A stretch of DNA of 64,000 nucleotides from Salinimonas iocasae (GCF_006228385.1 NZ_CP039852.1:3426001-3490000), one strand, 5' to 3'; positions 20,735 to 29,981 are shown, counted from the first letter of the stretch. A program made the numbers and translations. Notes: generated by a model from the letters alone, not told the origin.

Positions 20735-22138
20735 CTATTTGTACAGCTCATGTCCGGAACGCCACCAGCACCACAGAGAAACAAACAGCAGGGCACTGTT
20801 TATCTGCAGTGAAGCCGCAGTGAGAACTGCCTGCTGATGTTTCAATCCGTAAGCAACAATAAGTCCGGCAACGCTCAGTGCGCAGATGCGAAGCCAGCGA
20901 CGCCGGTCAAATCCAGGCTTTAGCAGGCTAAGTGCGCATCCGCCGGTAAGCAGCAGCCAGAAGGTCAGTGTTAGCGACACGTTTAAGTAAAGCCCGGCCA
21001 CAGCGGTAACGGATAGTGCGCTGATGCTACCCCACACCAGTGCACTCCACATAGCAGACAGGCGCGGCGGGTTGCCCTGCTTAGCTAACCAGATATCCAT
21101 ACCTGATACGCACAGTGCGGTGAGCATAATGCCAAGCAGAAAATACAGTAATTTTACTGGCATACCGGCAAAGTCACCAAAGTGTAGCCGGTATATTGAG
21201 TATATGAGCTGCTTACCCCAATGCCCGTCATCATAATGGGCGGTATCTATAAACTCACCTTTAGAATTAAAGCGATAGTTTTCAGAGTAAATCAGCTTGT
21301 CAGTGACCTGGGCGTAGATTTCAATAAACTGCTGCGGCGTGCCTACGTCATGTACGGTCAGGAAAATCGGTTTATGGCCGGTCTCCATATCGTTAAATGC
21401 AGTGATTGCTGTTTCGACATCTGGAAAGTCAGCCTGCTGCGTGAGCGCAGGCTCCGGCGTGAAGACTTTATCCATGACCGCCTGTCTGTTTCCGTCGTGA
21501 TCAAGCTGCGCCACCAAAGTCAGGATTAGTCCAGCCATACCAAAATAGACGCCGGTCATTCCTATTATCAGATGAAACGGCGATGCCCAGATGCCCAAGC
21601 GATTATGCAAATCGATACGTCCCGGTTGACCGCTTCCACCGCGTCGCCATTTGAATGCATCTTTAGCCAGTTTTTTATGGGCAAAAAACCCTGAAATAAC
21701 CAGCATACAGATAACAGCGCCTAGTGTACTGACAACAATAATTCCGATGGTCGATGGTAAGTGAAGATAATAATGCAGGTCGATAAGCATTTTTGACCAG
21801 GGAAAGGCTTCTGTTTCCAACAGGTTGCCCTGCTGATCGGCAAATACTGCCTTATGATCATTTTCGACCACCAGACGTGGAATACCTGATGTAGGAAAAA
21901 CCACATGATAGTGCTCGGTCTGTGCGGTATTTTCTGTAGCAAAGTCTGTGAGCGCCTTACTGACAGCATCTGCACTGACAGCATCGAACTCCTCTATCTG
22001 TGGCTGCTCCCAGCGCTCAAGTTCCTGATTAAATACAACCAGCGTACCTGACAGGCAGACTAAATATAAAAAGGCGCTTAAGAACACGCCCACCCATTGA
22101 TGAGCGTGAAGTGCCGGCTTTCTTGAGAATATTTTCAT
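20735..22138 (-). CDS. PepSY-associated TM protein (iron-uptake linked)
   Basis: A 467-residue inner-membrane protein of the PepSY_TM family. The first helix region is HAHQWVGVFLSAFLYLVCLS, with a conserved His and the GTLVVFNQELERW motif. Two periplasmic PepSY-like regions alternate with further helices, and three to five more helices close the protein. Relatives are often predicted ferric-siderophore reductases. It is the last gene of a Fur-controlled set: TonB receptor, a small membrane protein, then this gene, with gaps of 16 and 3 bases. The reductase role is inferred. Confidence 0.88.
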   Translation of the reverse strand: MKIFSRKPALHAHQWVGVFLSAFLYLVCLSGTLVVFNQELERWEQPQIEEFDAVSADAVSKALTDFATENTAQTEHYHVVFPTSGIPRLVVENDHKAVFADQQGNLLETEAFPWSKMLIDLHYYLHLPSTIGIIVVSTLGAVICMLVISGFFAHKKLAKDAFKWRRGGSGQPGRIDLHNRLGIWASPFHLIIGMTGVYFGMAGLILTLVAQLDHDGNRQAVMDKVFTPEPALTQQADFPDVETAITAFNDMETGHKPIFLTVHDVGTPQQFIEIYAQVTDKLIYSENYRFNSKGEFIDTAHYDDGHWGKQLIYSIYRLHFGDFAGMPVKLLYFLLGIMLTALCVSGMDIWLAKQGNPPRLSAMWSALVWGSISALSVTAVAGLYLNVSLTLTFWLLLTGGCALSLLKPGFDRRRWLRICALSVAGLIVAYGLKHQQAVLTAASLQINSALLFVSLWCWWRSGHELYK

Positions 22139-22141
22139 GCA

Positions 22142-22666
22142 TTAAACCATCAGTGTGATACTGGCCAGGGCGGTCAATAAACTGTGCCAGCCAAGGATAA
22201 TAAGACGGTCTGTGCGTGCCAGATACTGATACATCATAAGCGCCCAGATAATTGGCTGAAACACCACACACAACGCCAGTTGTCCAGCTTCAGCGACAGG
22301 AATCAGTCGGCTTAACGCGACCGCTAACACCACACTTAGCACAAGTTGAATCACCAGTAAGGTGATGCCAGTGACCAGGTGAAATATTCCTTTTTTCCAT
22401 GAGGAAGACAGTGTCCTTGGCGGAACCGGCTTTTGTGAATAAGGCTTAAAGCTGCGCTCTTTTATTACCATCGCCCAAATCAGCAGGCCAGGCAGGAACA
22501 GCGCAATAAAGCTGCCCTGCTCCCACCCCATATCATGACTGAACAGATAGCCGGACGCGCTCACCAGAGCTAATGCAGCGATCCAGCCGCTGCGATTCTT
22601 CTGCCGCCAGCTTATCCACACGGCGATGACGGCGAAAAAACTGGTGAGTATTGCCAGAAATATCAT
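22142..22666 (-). CDS. small membrane protein in the siderophore-receptor operon
   Basis: A 174-residue protein with about five hydrophobic helices (IFLAILTSFFAVIAVWISW at the start; a central GIFHLVTGITLLVIQLVLSV). I do not recognise a characterised family. It lies between the TonB receptor and the PepSY protein with very short gaps, so it is probably co-expressed under iron limitation. The N-terminal Arg-Gln-Lys-Asn-Arg turn suggests a cytoplasmic loop after helix one. Confidence 0.75.
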   Translation of the reverse strand: MIFLAILTSFFAVIAVWISWRQKNRSGWIAALALVSASGYLFSHDMGWEQGSFIALFLPGLLIWAMVIKERSFKPYSQKPVPPRTLSSSWKKGIFHLVTGITLLVIQLVLSVVLAVALSRLIPVAEAGQLALCVVFQPIIWALMMYQYLARTDRLIILGWHSLLTALASITLMV

Positions 22667-22682
22667 TACAGTCGGTCCTGAA

Positions 22683-24809
22683 TCAGAATTGATAGGTCAG
22701 CGATGCATTGATATTGCGCTCCAGCCCCGGAAAGCAATCACCGCGAGTCAGGCAGGAGGTAACATAAGTTTTATCGGTCAGATTACGCACGTTAAGCCGG
22801 GCAGTTAACCGGTCACTGATGATGGTTTCCACCATCAGGTCAGCCAGCGTATAGTCTGGTGTTTCATAACGAAGTGCAGCATTCTCTGACACACTCTGAC
22901 CGACGTAACGTACACCAGCGCCCATGCGCCAGTCCTCCAGCATCTCGGGCTGCCAGGTAACCCACAATGACCCGTTGCTGTCAGGCTGGCCGGCCAGTTC
23001 GAAACCATTAGGATCTTCAGCATCCATAACGGATGCATTTAGCTCTACCGTAACGTTATTCAGCACCACACGACTTTCCAGCTCAAGCCCTGTAATCGTA
23101 GACTTGCCCTGCTGCTGAGCCGCCTCTACAGGTAGCGAATTAGGATTAGGCAGGTTGGAAATCTCAATGTCATACCACGCCAGAGTAACAAAGCCGGGCA
23201 CAGCGCTAAGTGCATACTTCAGCCCCGCCTCATATTGCCTTCCCTCTTCAGGCTGAAGCTGATTGCCGTTAATATCCAGCCCAACCACCGTTTCAAATGA
23301 TTCAGCATAGCTGACATACGGTGACAACCCATTATCCAACCGATACAGCACCCCGGCTGAATAGGAGGTCTGCGAATCTTCCTGCGTGCCCACCCCATTG
23401 TCGTTATCGACGCGATCATGGCGCGCACCCAGCGTAAACCGCCACTGATCCAATGAGATTTGGTCAGACAGATACAGGCCAAGATCCCGAACGGTTTGTT
23501 CGGGCTGGTCATTGTATATAGCATCGAAAACACTTTGATCAGGCGCGCCGGTATACTGCGGGTTTGCCAGATCTAACGCAAAACTGAAGTTGCCGTTAAA
23601 TGCGCCACCACCCGAATAATATGCAGAATTGGTGTCTGTTGTGACATGCTGATACTGGATGCCTCCCAGGATATTATGGGTCAGGGGGCCGGTCTGAACC
23701 TCTTTGGCTAACCGCACATCAATCGCCTTTTGTTCAAAGGTGTTATCGGCCTGATAAAACGTGCGTGCCGCGGTAGTATCTGATGGCACCACCTGATCGC
23801 CAATAAAGTCATTCAGATAACGGCTCACTCCAGCGCCTGTAAATACCGGCCACGCCTGATGGTAGTCTGCTTCGCCATCTCGCCACAGCGCCGTAAATGT
23901 AAGCGATGTGGCATCGTCAAACGCATGCTCACCTAACAGGGTTACCTGTTTTGATTCGGTGTCGTAGCGATTGAATCCGGGCTCTCCGGCATATACGTTC
24001 TGGTCGGGCAGGTAACTGCCATCGGGTAAAGCCTCAAGCGTACCTTCAATAGGAATAAACTGCGCGGCAGTGTCACTATCGGTATTCTGGTACAGTCCAA
24101 TCAGCGTGATTTTGGTTGCTGCAGTGGGCGCAAAGCTGACTGATGGCATGAGGACTTTCGTATCATCGTTGACATAATCAACCTGGGTGTCTGCATCGCG
24201 ATAAATACCTACTACCCGCCCCTGCCAGATTTCATCGTCAGTCAGCGCGCCATTTAAATCTACATTTACCTGCTTTTTGTCGAAACTGCCGTACTCAAGC
24301 ATAATTTCACTGCCGGTACGCATGTTCGGTGTTTTAGATACATAATTCACCAAACCACCGGGGGAGCCCTGACCATACAACACGGATGCAGGGCCTTTTA
24401 GTAACTCGACCTGCTCCAGAGTATAGACTTCAGCGCGGGTAGAATTGTAGCTTCCGAAAAGCTCCTGAATAGAATCGCGATAGCGGGGAATCGCCAGTCC
24501 TCTGCTGCTTATTGAATCGCCACGGGTAGCATAACCATAGGTTTCCCCGGTCACCCCCGCCATGTATGTCACTGTCTGAGAAAGATTGAACGCCCCTTTG
24601 TCTTCCAGATCTGCGGCGGTTTCAATCGATACTGAACGCGCAAGTTCAACAATAGGAACGGCAGATTTAGTTGCACCAAACGCACTTCGCGTACCGGTTA
24701 CCTCGATTTTTTCAATATCGCTGGTTGCGGTATCAGTTTGCTGAGCGAAAGAAGAGAATGACTGCAATGCGCCACAGATTGCTAAGGCAAGAAGAGTAGG
24801 TTTGTCCAT
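22683..24809 (-). CDS. TonB-dependent siderophore receptor
   Basis: Outer-membrane receptor of 708 residues. A signal peptide (ends at SFAQQ) precedes the TonB box-like IEKIEVTGTRS. The plug domain contains DLEDKGAFNLSQTVTYMAGV and LEQVELLKGPASVLYGQGSPGG, followed by a 22-strand-type barrel ending in NASLTYQF with the terminal Phe. The plug and GPASVLYGQGSPGGLVNYVSKTP pattern is that of hydroxamate or catecholate siderophore receptors; the specific ligand cannot be read. A Fur box lies 68 bases before the start. Confidence 0.94.
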   Translation of the reverse strand: MDKPTLLALAICGALQSFSSFAQQTDTATSDIEKIEVTGTRSAFGATKSAVPIVELARSVSIETAADLEDKGAFNLSQTVTYMAGVTGETYGYATRGDSISSRGLAIPRYRDSIQELFGSYNSTRAEVYTLEQVELLKGPASVLYGQGSPGGLVNYVSKTPNMRTGSEIMLEYGSFDKKQVNVDLNGALTDDEIWQGRVVGIYRDADTQVDYVNDDTKVLMPSVSFAPTAATKITLIGLYQNTDSDTAAQFIPIEGTLEALPDGSYLPDQNVYAGEPGFNRYDTESKQVTLLGEHAFDDATSLTFTALWRDGEADYHQAWPVFTGAGVSRYLNDFIGDQVVPSDTTAARTFYQADNTFEQKAIDVRLAKEVQTGPLTHNILGGIQYQHVTTDTNSAYYSGGGAFNGNFSFALDLANPQYTGAPDQSVFDAIYNDQPEQTVRDLGLYLSDQISLDQWRFTLGARHDRVDNDNGVGTQEDSQTSYSAGVLYRLDNGLSPYVSYAESFETVVGLDINGNQLQPEEGRQYEAGLKYALSAVPGFVTLAWYDIEISNLPNPNSLPVEAAQQQGKSTITGLELESRVVLNNVTVELNASVMDAEDPNGFELAGQPDSNGSLWVTWQPEMLEDWRMGAGVRYVGQSVSENAALRYETPDYTLADLMVETIISDRLTARLNVRNLTDKTYVTSCLTRGDCFPGLERNINASLTYQF

Positions 24810-24876
24810 AAATTCAAAATTATCACTAACATGTAAAAGAATGTCGTTACTTTAGCGGCCCCACCTTCAAATGTAA

Positions 24877-24895
24877 ATAGTAATAATTCTCATTT
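24877..24895 (-). promoter_or_regulatory. Fur box
   Basis: ATAGTAATAATTCTCATTT (plus strand), which resembles the common AATAATAATTCTCATTT form of the Fur consensus. It lies 68-86 bases before the TonB receptor start, in an AT-rich promoter region. Predicts repression by iron-loaded Fur. The divergent side has only the end of trmL. Confidence 0.75.
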
Positions 24896-24913
24896 AAATT
24901 AGCATTTTTGAAT

Positions 24914-25378
24914 TTATCTTGCTCCGGGATAGCCAAACTGTCGCCAGCTTTCATACACAAAAACGGAAACCGCATTGGATAAATTCATGCTTCGGCTATC
25001 AGGCAGCATAGGAATACGAACACGTTGTTCGGGAGGTAACGATTGAATAAAATCGTCCGGCAGACCGCGGGTTTCAGGCCCAAAAATAAGTGCATCACCC
25101 TGCTTGTATTCAATATCAGAATGAAAAGCCCGTCCCTTGGTTGTGCAGGCCAGTACGCGCTTTGGTTCGCGAGCGCGAAGATAGGTTTCAAGATCGCCGT
25201 GGCGCTCCACATTTGCAAACTCATGATAGTCCAGACCGGCCCGGCGGACACGCTTGTCATCCCAGTCAAAGCCCAGCGGCTCAATAAGATGCAATGCAAA
25301 TCCACTGTTTGCACACAGGCGAATAATGTTACCGGTATTTGGAGGAATTTCAGGCTGATACAGAACGATGTCAATCAT
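24914..25378 (-). CDS. trmL: tRNA (cytidine(34)/uridine-2'-O)-methyltransferase
   Basis: A 154-residue SPOUT methyltransferase that 2'-O-methylates the wobble base of tRNA-Leu. The family start is [20 protein letters not shown], and the knot region has FGPETRGLP and [19 protein letters not shown]. Length matches E. coli TrmL (157). A ribosome-binding AGG is 8 bases before the start. Confidence 0.97.
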   Translation of the reverse strand: MIDIVLYQPEIPPNTGNIIRLCANSGFALHLIEPLGFDWDDKRVRRAGLDYHEFANVERHGDLETYLRAREPKRVLACTTKGRAFHSDIEYKQGDALIFGPETRGLPDDFIQSLPPEQRVRIPMLPDSRSMNLSNAVSVFVYESWRQFGYPGAR

Positions 25379-25492
25379 GGCAATACCTGTTGAAAGGGGC
25401 TAAACAGAAGATAAGACGTCAGCCAACTGGCTGACGAGCGCATAGCTTAAGCTGCAGGGTGACCGGCGACAAGCTCTATTCAGCGCGCAATT

Positions 25493-26467
25493 TCACAGCT
25501 GGGCAAAGAAAAAGCGCAATACAGACTCCATGGCGGGTTGTCGGTACGCGTCGGATTCTATAAAAAGCTCATGCTCAGCACCCGGTATTTGCGTAAATGC
25601 ACAGTGCGGCATCTTTGCTGCTACCTCTTCCTGAATAGCATTATCCACCACCTTGTCAGCCCCGGCACTAAGCAGTAATACGGGTAACTTCAGCTCATTG
25701 GCACGCTGACGGATGGTTTTCATCGCCTCTCGGGCAGCAGCAAGCCACTGGCCGGTCACGCCACCAAGCTGAATTTCAGGGCTTTCGTTATAGAGTTTTC
25801 TGAACCAGTCGTAGCGAATACGGCTATGGGTGAGTTTGTTAAGGGCAAACGGTACCGGCTTGTAGTCTCGCTGACCGAAGAAAAAATCATTTTTCTGACC
25901 ACGTCTGACGGCGCGCTTATCACTCATCCATAGAAGAATACTGGCCACGCTGTCTGGCAAGGCAGGCCGAATACCAAACATGGGGGAGCAAAACGCCACA
26001 CAGCTAAACATCGCCGGGTGCCGAAGTATAGTCAGCGCGCCAATAGCACTGCCCATTGAGTGACAGAGTAAGGCTGCCTGCCCCTGTTTATTGGGCTGTA
26101 CAATATGCTCATAAAAGTAAACCAAATCATCGACGTAATCATCAAATGAGCTGACATAGCCATGATGGGGGTTATCTGTCATGCGCCCTGACAACCCCTG
26201 CCCCCGGTGATCAAGGATGAACACAGCCAGTCCGTGCTGATACAGGTCATACATCACTTCTTTATATTTTAATAGCGACTCAATACGTCCTGAGCTGATG
26301 ACCACCGTGCCCTGACAGTCATCAGGTATTGCCCAGGCATAACTGACACGTACGCCGTGCTGACCTGAAAAAGCGCCCTGCCTGACGTGATTTTTCCAAA
26401 ATGGTAAAATACATTGTTCTATACAATCGGTAAGCTCAGTCTCAGCGATTAGTTTTATCTGTTTCAT
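25493..26467 (-). CDS. PldB-like lysophospholipase / alpha-beta hydrolase
   Basis: An alpha/beta hydrolase of about 325 residues related to lysophospholipase L2. The nucleophile elbow is CHSMGSA (usually GHSMG); the acid is in GADKVVDN and the His in GAEHELFIE. The upstream HRGQGLSGR loop is typical of the monoglyceride-lipase branch. I chose the ATG at 26467, 26 bases inside the cpxA-like gene; the frame is open to 26542, but that N-terminal extension would overlap the kinase by 100 bases. Co-transcription with the Cpx-like system suggests a role in envelope lipid repair (inference). Confidence 0.82.
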   Translation of the reverse strand: MKQIKLIAETELTDCIEQCILPFWKNHVRQGAFSGQHGVRVSYAWAIPDDCQGTVVISSGRIESLLKYKEVMYDLYQHGLAVFILDHRGQGLSGRMTDNPHHGYVSSFDDYVDDLVYFYEHIVQPNKQGQAALLCHSMGSAIGALTILRHPAMFSCVAFCSPMFGIRPALPDSVASILLWMSDKRAVRRGQKNDFFFGQRDYKPVPFALNKLTHSRIRYDWFRKLYNESPEIQLGGVTGQWLAAAREAMKTIRQRANELKLPVLLLSAGADKVVDNAIQEEVAAKMPHCAFTQIPGAEHELFIESDAYRQPAMESVLRFFFAQL

Positions 26468-27818
26468 TTTTTGGTTTTGCTGAAAAGTTGAGAGTAATCT
26501 GCAAGCCGCCCAAATCGGATGGTTTGGCATATATTTGTCCATGATGCGTGCTCATCGCCGCTTTTGCAATCGCCAGACCCAGTCCTACTCCCCCTGACGC
26601 TCTGTCCCGTGCCGATTCAGCGCGATAAAACGGCTTGAATATCTCTTCCAAATCGCTGTCATCCAGCCCCGGCCCATCATCGTCCACCTCTATAGAGTAT
26701 GCGGTCGCATCTGACAAAACAGAGACTTTTATCTGAGCATTTGCGTATCGAATAGCATTGCGAAGCACGTTCTCCAGTGCTGCCGTAAACAGTGGTTTAT
26801 TCACCCATACGGTTTTGTCCGGTATTGCTTCAACAGTGAGCACCTTTTCCAGCTGCCTGGCTTCGAACTCACCGTCTTCTGTTATCGGGAATATCAAATC
26901 ACATAAGCGATAATGCGCAAACGCTTCTGTGGTAAATGTAGCGCGGTTAATGGTTAACAGATGCCCGATAAGTGTTTCCATCTGCTCAGCTTCTTTTTCA
27001 ATGCGTTGCAAATGCGCCTGCTGCCCCAGCTTTTGTACCGCCAGCCCTACAGCCATTTGCAGGCGCGTCAGTGGCGATCTCAATTCATGAGAGATATCAG
27101 CCAGCAGTCTTTCCTGCGACTGCCACATTGTCTGCAGCTGATCGGCCATTTTATTGAAATTACGCGCTAAGTCGCCCAACTCATCCTGCCGATGCATTTT
27201 CTCATCAGTTCTTGCCTCCCAGTCTCCCGCTGCAAGTTTTTGACTAGCCTGCTGGATATGCTGAATCGGTTTGACCAGAGACCGGGCAAACCAATATGAC
27301 AATAGCATACTCATAATAATGCCAGTTCCGATTAACCAACCAAGCACTTCGAAGGGCGCGGGCGGCGGCTCGCGATCGGTCAGAAACAGGGCATATTGGT
27401 TATTTTCATACGTGACAGTTACCGGGCCAAGGAACATGCGTCCACGCTGACGCAAAACGATGGGCGATGACTGCGATTGCACATTGAGTAGTCTGTGTAA
27501 AAATGCCGGCCGCATCGTTCTTCTTGAGTGCTTCAAAACCAGCTCTCCGGAGGAGTCTACCGCGATTACCTGGAAAGGAATGCGTCGCTCTACCCGCATT
27601 AACGCTTTTTTCAGAGACGTTGATTGGGCCTCTGCACTGGCAAGAGCCTGTGTTACAGACAACAGTGCGTCAGCTTGCTTCTGGGATGGTGTGGATACTT
27701 CTACGCTGTCGTTCCAGACCCGGCTAAGCCAGAAGGCGCTGGCGGCGGTAATCAACGTGGTTAACCAAAACCAGAGAAACAAGCGCCCCACCAGCCGCTT
27801 TACAGGATTCATACTCAT
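26442..27818 (-). CDS. cpxA: CpxA-like sensor histidine kinase
   Basis: A 458-residue inner-membrane kinase. Helix one (LFLWFWLTTLITAASAF), a periplasmic sensor of about 120 residues, helix two (GWLIGTGIIMSMLLSYWFA), HAMP (RSLVKPIQHIQQASQKLAAG), then HisKA with the phospho-His in DISHELRSPLTRLQMA and an ATPase domain (N box LENVLRNAIRYA, G1 DDDGPG, G2 GVGLGLAIAK). The DISHELR-PLTRLQ stretch is the CpxA hallmark. It overlaps the response regulator by 4 bases. Confidence 0.92.
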   Translation of the reverse strand: MSMNPVKRLVGRLFLWFWLTTLITAASAFWLSRVWNDSVEVSTPSQKQADALLSVTQALASAEAQSTSLKKALMRVERRIPFQVIAVDSSGELVLKHSRRTMRPAFLHRLLNVQSQSSPIVLRQRGRMFLGPVTVTYENNQYALFLTDREPPPAPFEVLGWLIGTGIIMSMLLSYWFARSLVKPIQHIQQASQKLAAGDWEARTDEKMHRQDELGDLARNFNKMADQLQTMWQSQERLLADISHELRSPLTRLQMAVGLAVQKLGQQAHLQRIEKEAEQMETLIGHLLTINRATFTTEAFAHYRLCDLIFPITEDGEFEARQLEKVLTVEAIPDKTVWVNKPLFTAALENVLRNAIRYANAQIKVSVLSDATAYSIEVDDDGPGLDDSDLEEIFKPFYRAESARDRASGGVGLGLAIAKAAMSTHHGQIYAKPSDLGGLQITLNFSAKPKNETDKTNR

Positions 27819-28522
27819 CCGCCGGTCACCATAAGGTAACCAGCCCCGCGAACGGTTTTTATTTTTTCGTCACGACTGACTGCTGCGAGCTTTTTTCGAA
27901 GATTGCTTACATGCATATCAATACTACGGTCGTAAGGGCTGAGCTTCTTTTCAAGAATTTGTTCAGAAATTTGAATTTTACTGACACGTTCTCCGGCATG
28001 TGTCATCAGAAGGTGCAGAATAGAAAATTCTGTACTGGTTAGTGACAGCGGCTGTGCATCGCAGGCAGCCTGCTGCCGGGATACACTAAGGCTGATACCA
28101 TTCACCAACAAATCCTGCTGGCTGTTCATTCGGCTACCCAGTGCCAACCGTCGCAGAATCGCACTTATTCTTGCCAGTAACTCACGGTGATTAAACGGTT
28201 TTGCCAGATAGTCATCAGCACCAAGCTCAAGCCCCAGAATTTTATCATAGTCGTCTCCCTTGGCAGTTAACATTAAAACGGGGATAAGGTGTGTCTGTCT
28301 TAACTGCCTGAGCACCTCAAAACCATTAAGGTGAGGCATCATGACATCCAGTAATATCAGTGATGGGGGTTGATTCGTTTTGGCCAGGCGCAGTCCTTCA
28401 CGGGGATCATTGGCAATGTTCACTGCAAAACCTTCATGTTGCAGGTAGTCACGCAGCATGGACGTCAGCTCAGTGTCATCATCAATAATCAAAATTCTTA
28501 CATGTGTGTCAGCGGTGTACAT
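27815..28522 (-). CDS. cpxR: CpxR-like OmpR-family response regulator
   Basis: A 235-residue regulator: a receiver domain with acidic pair DDD near residue 14, phospho-acceptor Asp in LILLDVMMP (about 57), Thr in LMLTAKG and Lys in YLAKPFN, followed by a winged-helix domain ending in KTVRGAGYLMV. It is paired with cpxA, and a CpxR-type GTAAA-N5-GTAAA site lies 100 bases upstream, between it and the divergent cpxP-like gene, as in E. coli. Confidence 0.93.
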   Translation of the reverse strand: MYTADTHVRILIIDDDTELTSMLRDYLQHEGFAVNIANDPREGLRLAKTNQPPSLILLDVMMPHLNGFEVLRQLRQTHLIPVLMLTAKGDDYDKILGLELGADDYLAKPFNHRELLARISAILRRLALGSRMNSQQDLLVNGISLSVSRQQAACDAQPLSLTSTEFSILHLLMTHAGERVSKIQISEQILEKKLSPYDRSIDMHVSNLRKKLAAVSRDEKIKTVRGAGYLMVTGG

Positions 28523-28621
28523 AATTCTGTTCTCATGTGCCAGGTGCGTGGCTTAACTTTTCGCAGTGAAGTACGCTTAGTTTAACTAAATTTGGCTGAC
28601 GTCAAATACGCACTTCTGAAC

Positions 28622-28636
28622 TTTACAAACCTTTAC
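28622..28636. promoter_or_regulatory. CpxR box
   Basis: TTTACAAACCTTTAC, which on the other strand reads GTAAA-GGTTT-GTAAA, a perfect match to the CpxR consensus (GTAAA-N5-GTAAA). It is in the cpxR/cpxP-like divergent region, 65 bases before the cpxP-like ATG and 100 bases before cpxR, so it could autoregulate both. Confidence 0.88.
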
Positions 28637-28701
28637 ACAAACCCGCGCCTTCTTTGCATAGACGTTGATTACACTTATCAGCGTCAACCAAGGAGACGAA
28701 T

Positions 28702-29427
28702 ATGAAAACAGTATGTCTTATTGCCGCTGTCAGTGGCATTTTAATCAGCAGCGGGGTGGCCGCAAAACATAAATCTCCCTCAAGCCCATACCACATGATG
28801 GTCAGCGAACTACGGCATTTACCGGATATCACCGACGCACAGAGAGATGAAATAAAGCAGGTATTGCAGGATGCCCGCGAGCGACATTCTGGCCAAAGAC
28901 CTTCTGACGGCCAGCGGCCGCAGTTTGCTAACGAAAATACGTTTCTTGCTGATTACGACAGCCAGGCTGAACAGCGACGGGCACGGGCTTTGCAAAAGGC
29001 GCGCACGCGCCATGATATTTATCGGGTGCTTAATGAGACGCAGCGCCAGTGGCTAGCTGATGGTGAAGAACGCAAGCGTGACCGTCACCAGCGCGGTGCA
29101 AGACGAACCGACAAACCACACAGCTTTCGTGAGCTGGATTTGTCTGATGCGCAGCGCATTGCAATAAAAGCAATAATGAAGCAGGCAAAAACGTCCGGAA
29201 AAACGATTCATAAAACGTTAGCGTCGCTCAGAGCAGAGGAATCTGGGCTTATTCATACAGCCGAATTTGATGAAGCTGCATGGAATAGCTGGTTTGATGG
29301 CTATGCAGAGCAAAAACGGCAAGCCGCCCTGCTACGATATCAAACACGAAGTGCTATTCATGCACAGCTAAGTGATGAGCAGCGAGAAAAGCTGGCCAAG
29401 CAGCACCGAGGCCCTCACTCCCATTGA
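28702..29427 (+). CDS. CpxP/Spy-like periplasmic protein with duplicated module
   Basis: A 241-residue protein with a signal peptide (ILISSGVAAK). It carries four LTxxQ-type motifs: ITDAQRDEI, LNETQRQWL, LSDAQRIAI and LSDEQREKL, that is, two tandem Spy/CpxP modules, where E. coli CpxP (about 166 residues) has one pair. It is rich in Arg, Gln and His and very hydrophilic. Its position and the CpxR box indicate the CpxP role: periplasmic inhibitor of the sensor kinase and chaperone for misfolded proteins. Confidence 0.88.
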   Translation: MKTVCLIAAVSGILISSGVAAKHKSPSSPYHMMVSELRHLPDITDAQRDEIKQVLQDARERHSGQRPSDGQRPQFANENTFLADYDSQAEQRRARALQKARTRHDIYRVLNETQRQWLADGEERKRDRHQRGARRTDKPHSFRELDLSDAQRIAIKAIMKQAKTSGKTIHKTLASLRAEESGLIHTAEFDEAAWNSWFDGYAEQKRQAALLRYQTRSAIHAQLSDEQREKLAKQHRGPHSH

Positions 29428-29442
29428 GTATATCAAGCCGGG

Positions 29443-29850
29443 CTAATAGTCCGGCTTTTGTGGCTTGAAATCCTGACTTAAAAACAGTGGCGAGGTCACC
29501 ATTAAATCGGCGGTTGCACTGGTACAGGCAACCGGGACATTCCACACAGAGCAAAGCCGCAGCAGAGCTTTAACATCAGGGTCGTGGGGCGCCGGATTCA
29601 GTGGGTCCCAAAAGAAAAACAATGCATCCAGCTCACCTTCCGCTATTTTGGCACCGATCTGCTGATCACCACCCAGGGGCCCGCTTTTTAAGCGCAGAAC
29701 ATCCAGACCGGTTTGCTCAATAATTCGCTGACCGGTCGTTCCTGTGGCAACGATGTCACACTGCTGCATAACGCTCAGGTGTTTCTCTATCCACGCCAGT
29801 AATTCTGTTTTCTTGTGATCATGCGCTACCAGTGCGATTCGTTTGGTCAT
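29443..29850 (-). CDS. mgsA: methylglyoxal synthase
   Basis: A 135-residue enzyme converting dihydroxyacetone phosphate to methylglyoxal, relieving phosphosugar stress. Motifs: ALVAHDHKK, ATGTTGQRI, the catalytic Asp in SGPLGGDQQIGA, and FFFWDPLNPAPHDPDVKALLRL. Slightly shorter than E. coli MgsA (152) at the C-terminus. It is the divergent neighbour of the arg operon, the place where argE stands in many gammaproteobacteria. Confidence 0.96.
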   Translation of the reverse strand: MTKRIALVAHDHKKTELLAWIEKHLSVMQQCDIVATGTTGQRIIEQTGLDVLRLKSGPLGGDQQIGAKIAEGELDALFFFWDPLNPAPHDPDVKALLRLCSVWNVPVACTSATADLMVTSPLFLSQDFKPQKPDY

Positions 29851-29930
29851 AGTAATTTTGCCTGCTCCCCTGAATAATTAATGACTTTATATGCTGCTCG
29901 CCACGACTTTTCAATATTGTTACGAAACTA

Positions 29931-29981
29931 AGTAATTATCCAAACTGATTTTTTTATACTGCCTCAGAGTAATTATCCAAA
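29931..29981. repeat. 14-bp direct repeat in the mgsA-argC gap
   Basis: AGTAATTATCCAAA occurs at 29931-29944 and again at 29968-29981, 37 bases apart. The two lie 80-130 bases before mgsA and 40-110 bases before the ARG boxes. The core AATTATCCA resembles the right half of an ARG box (ATTATTCCA), but no full palindrome is present. Function unknown. Confidence 0.6.

Noticed and set aside
24985..25374. 129-codon frame opposite/overlapping trmL
   Set aside because: Same strand, wrong frame inside trmL, whose protein motifs are unmistakable.
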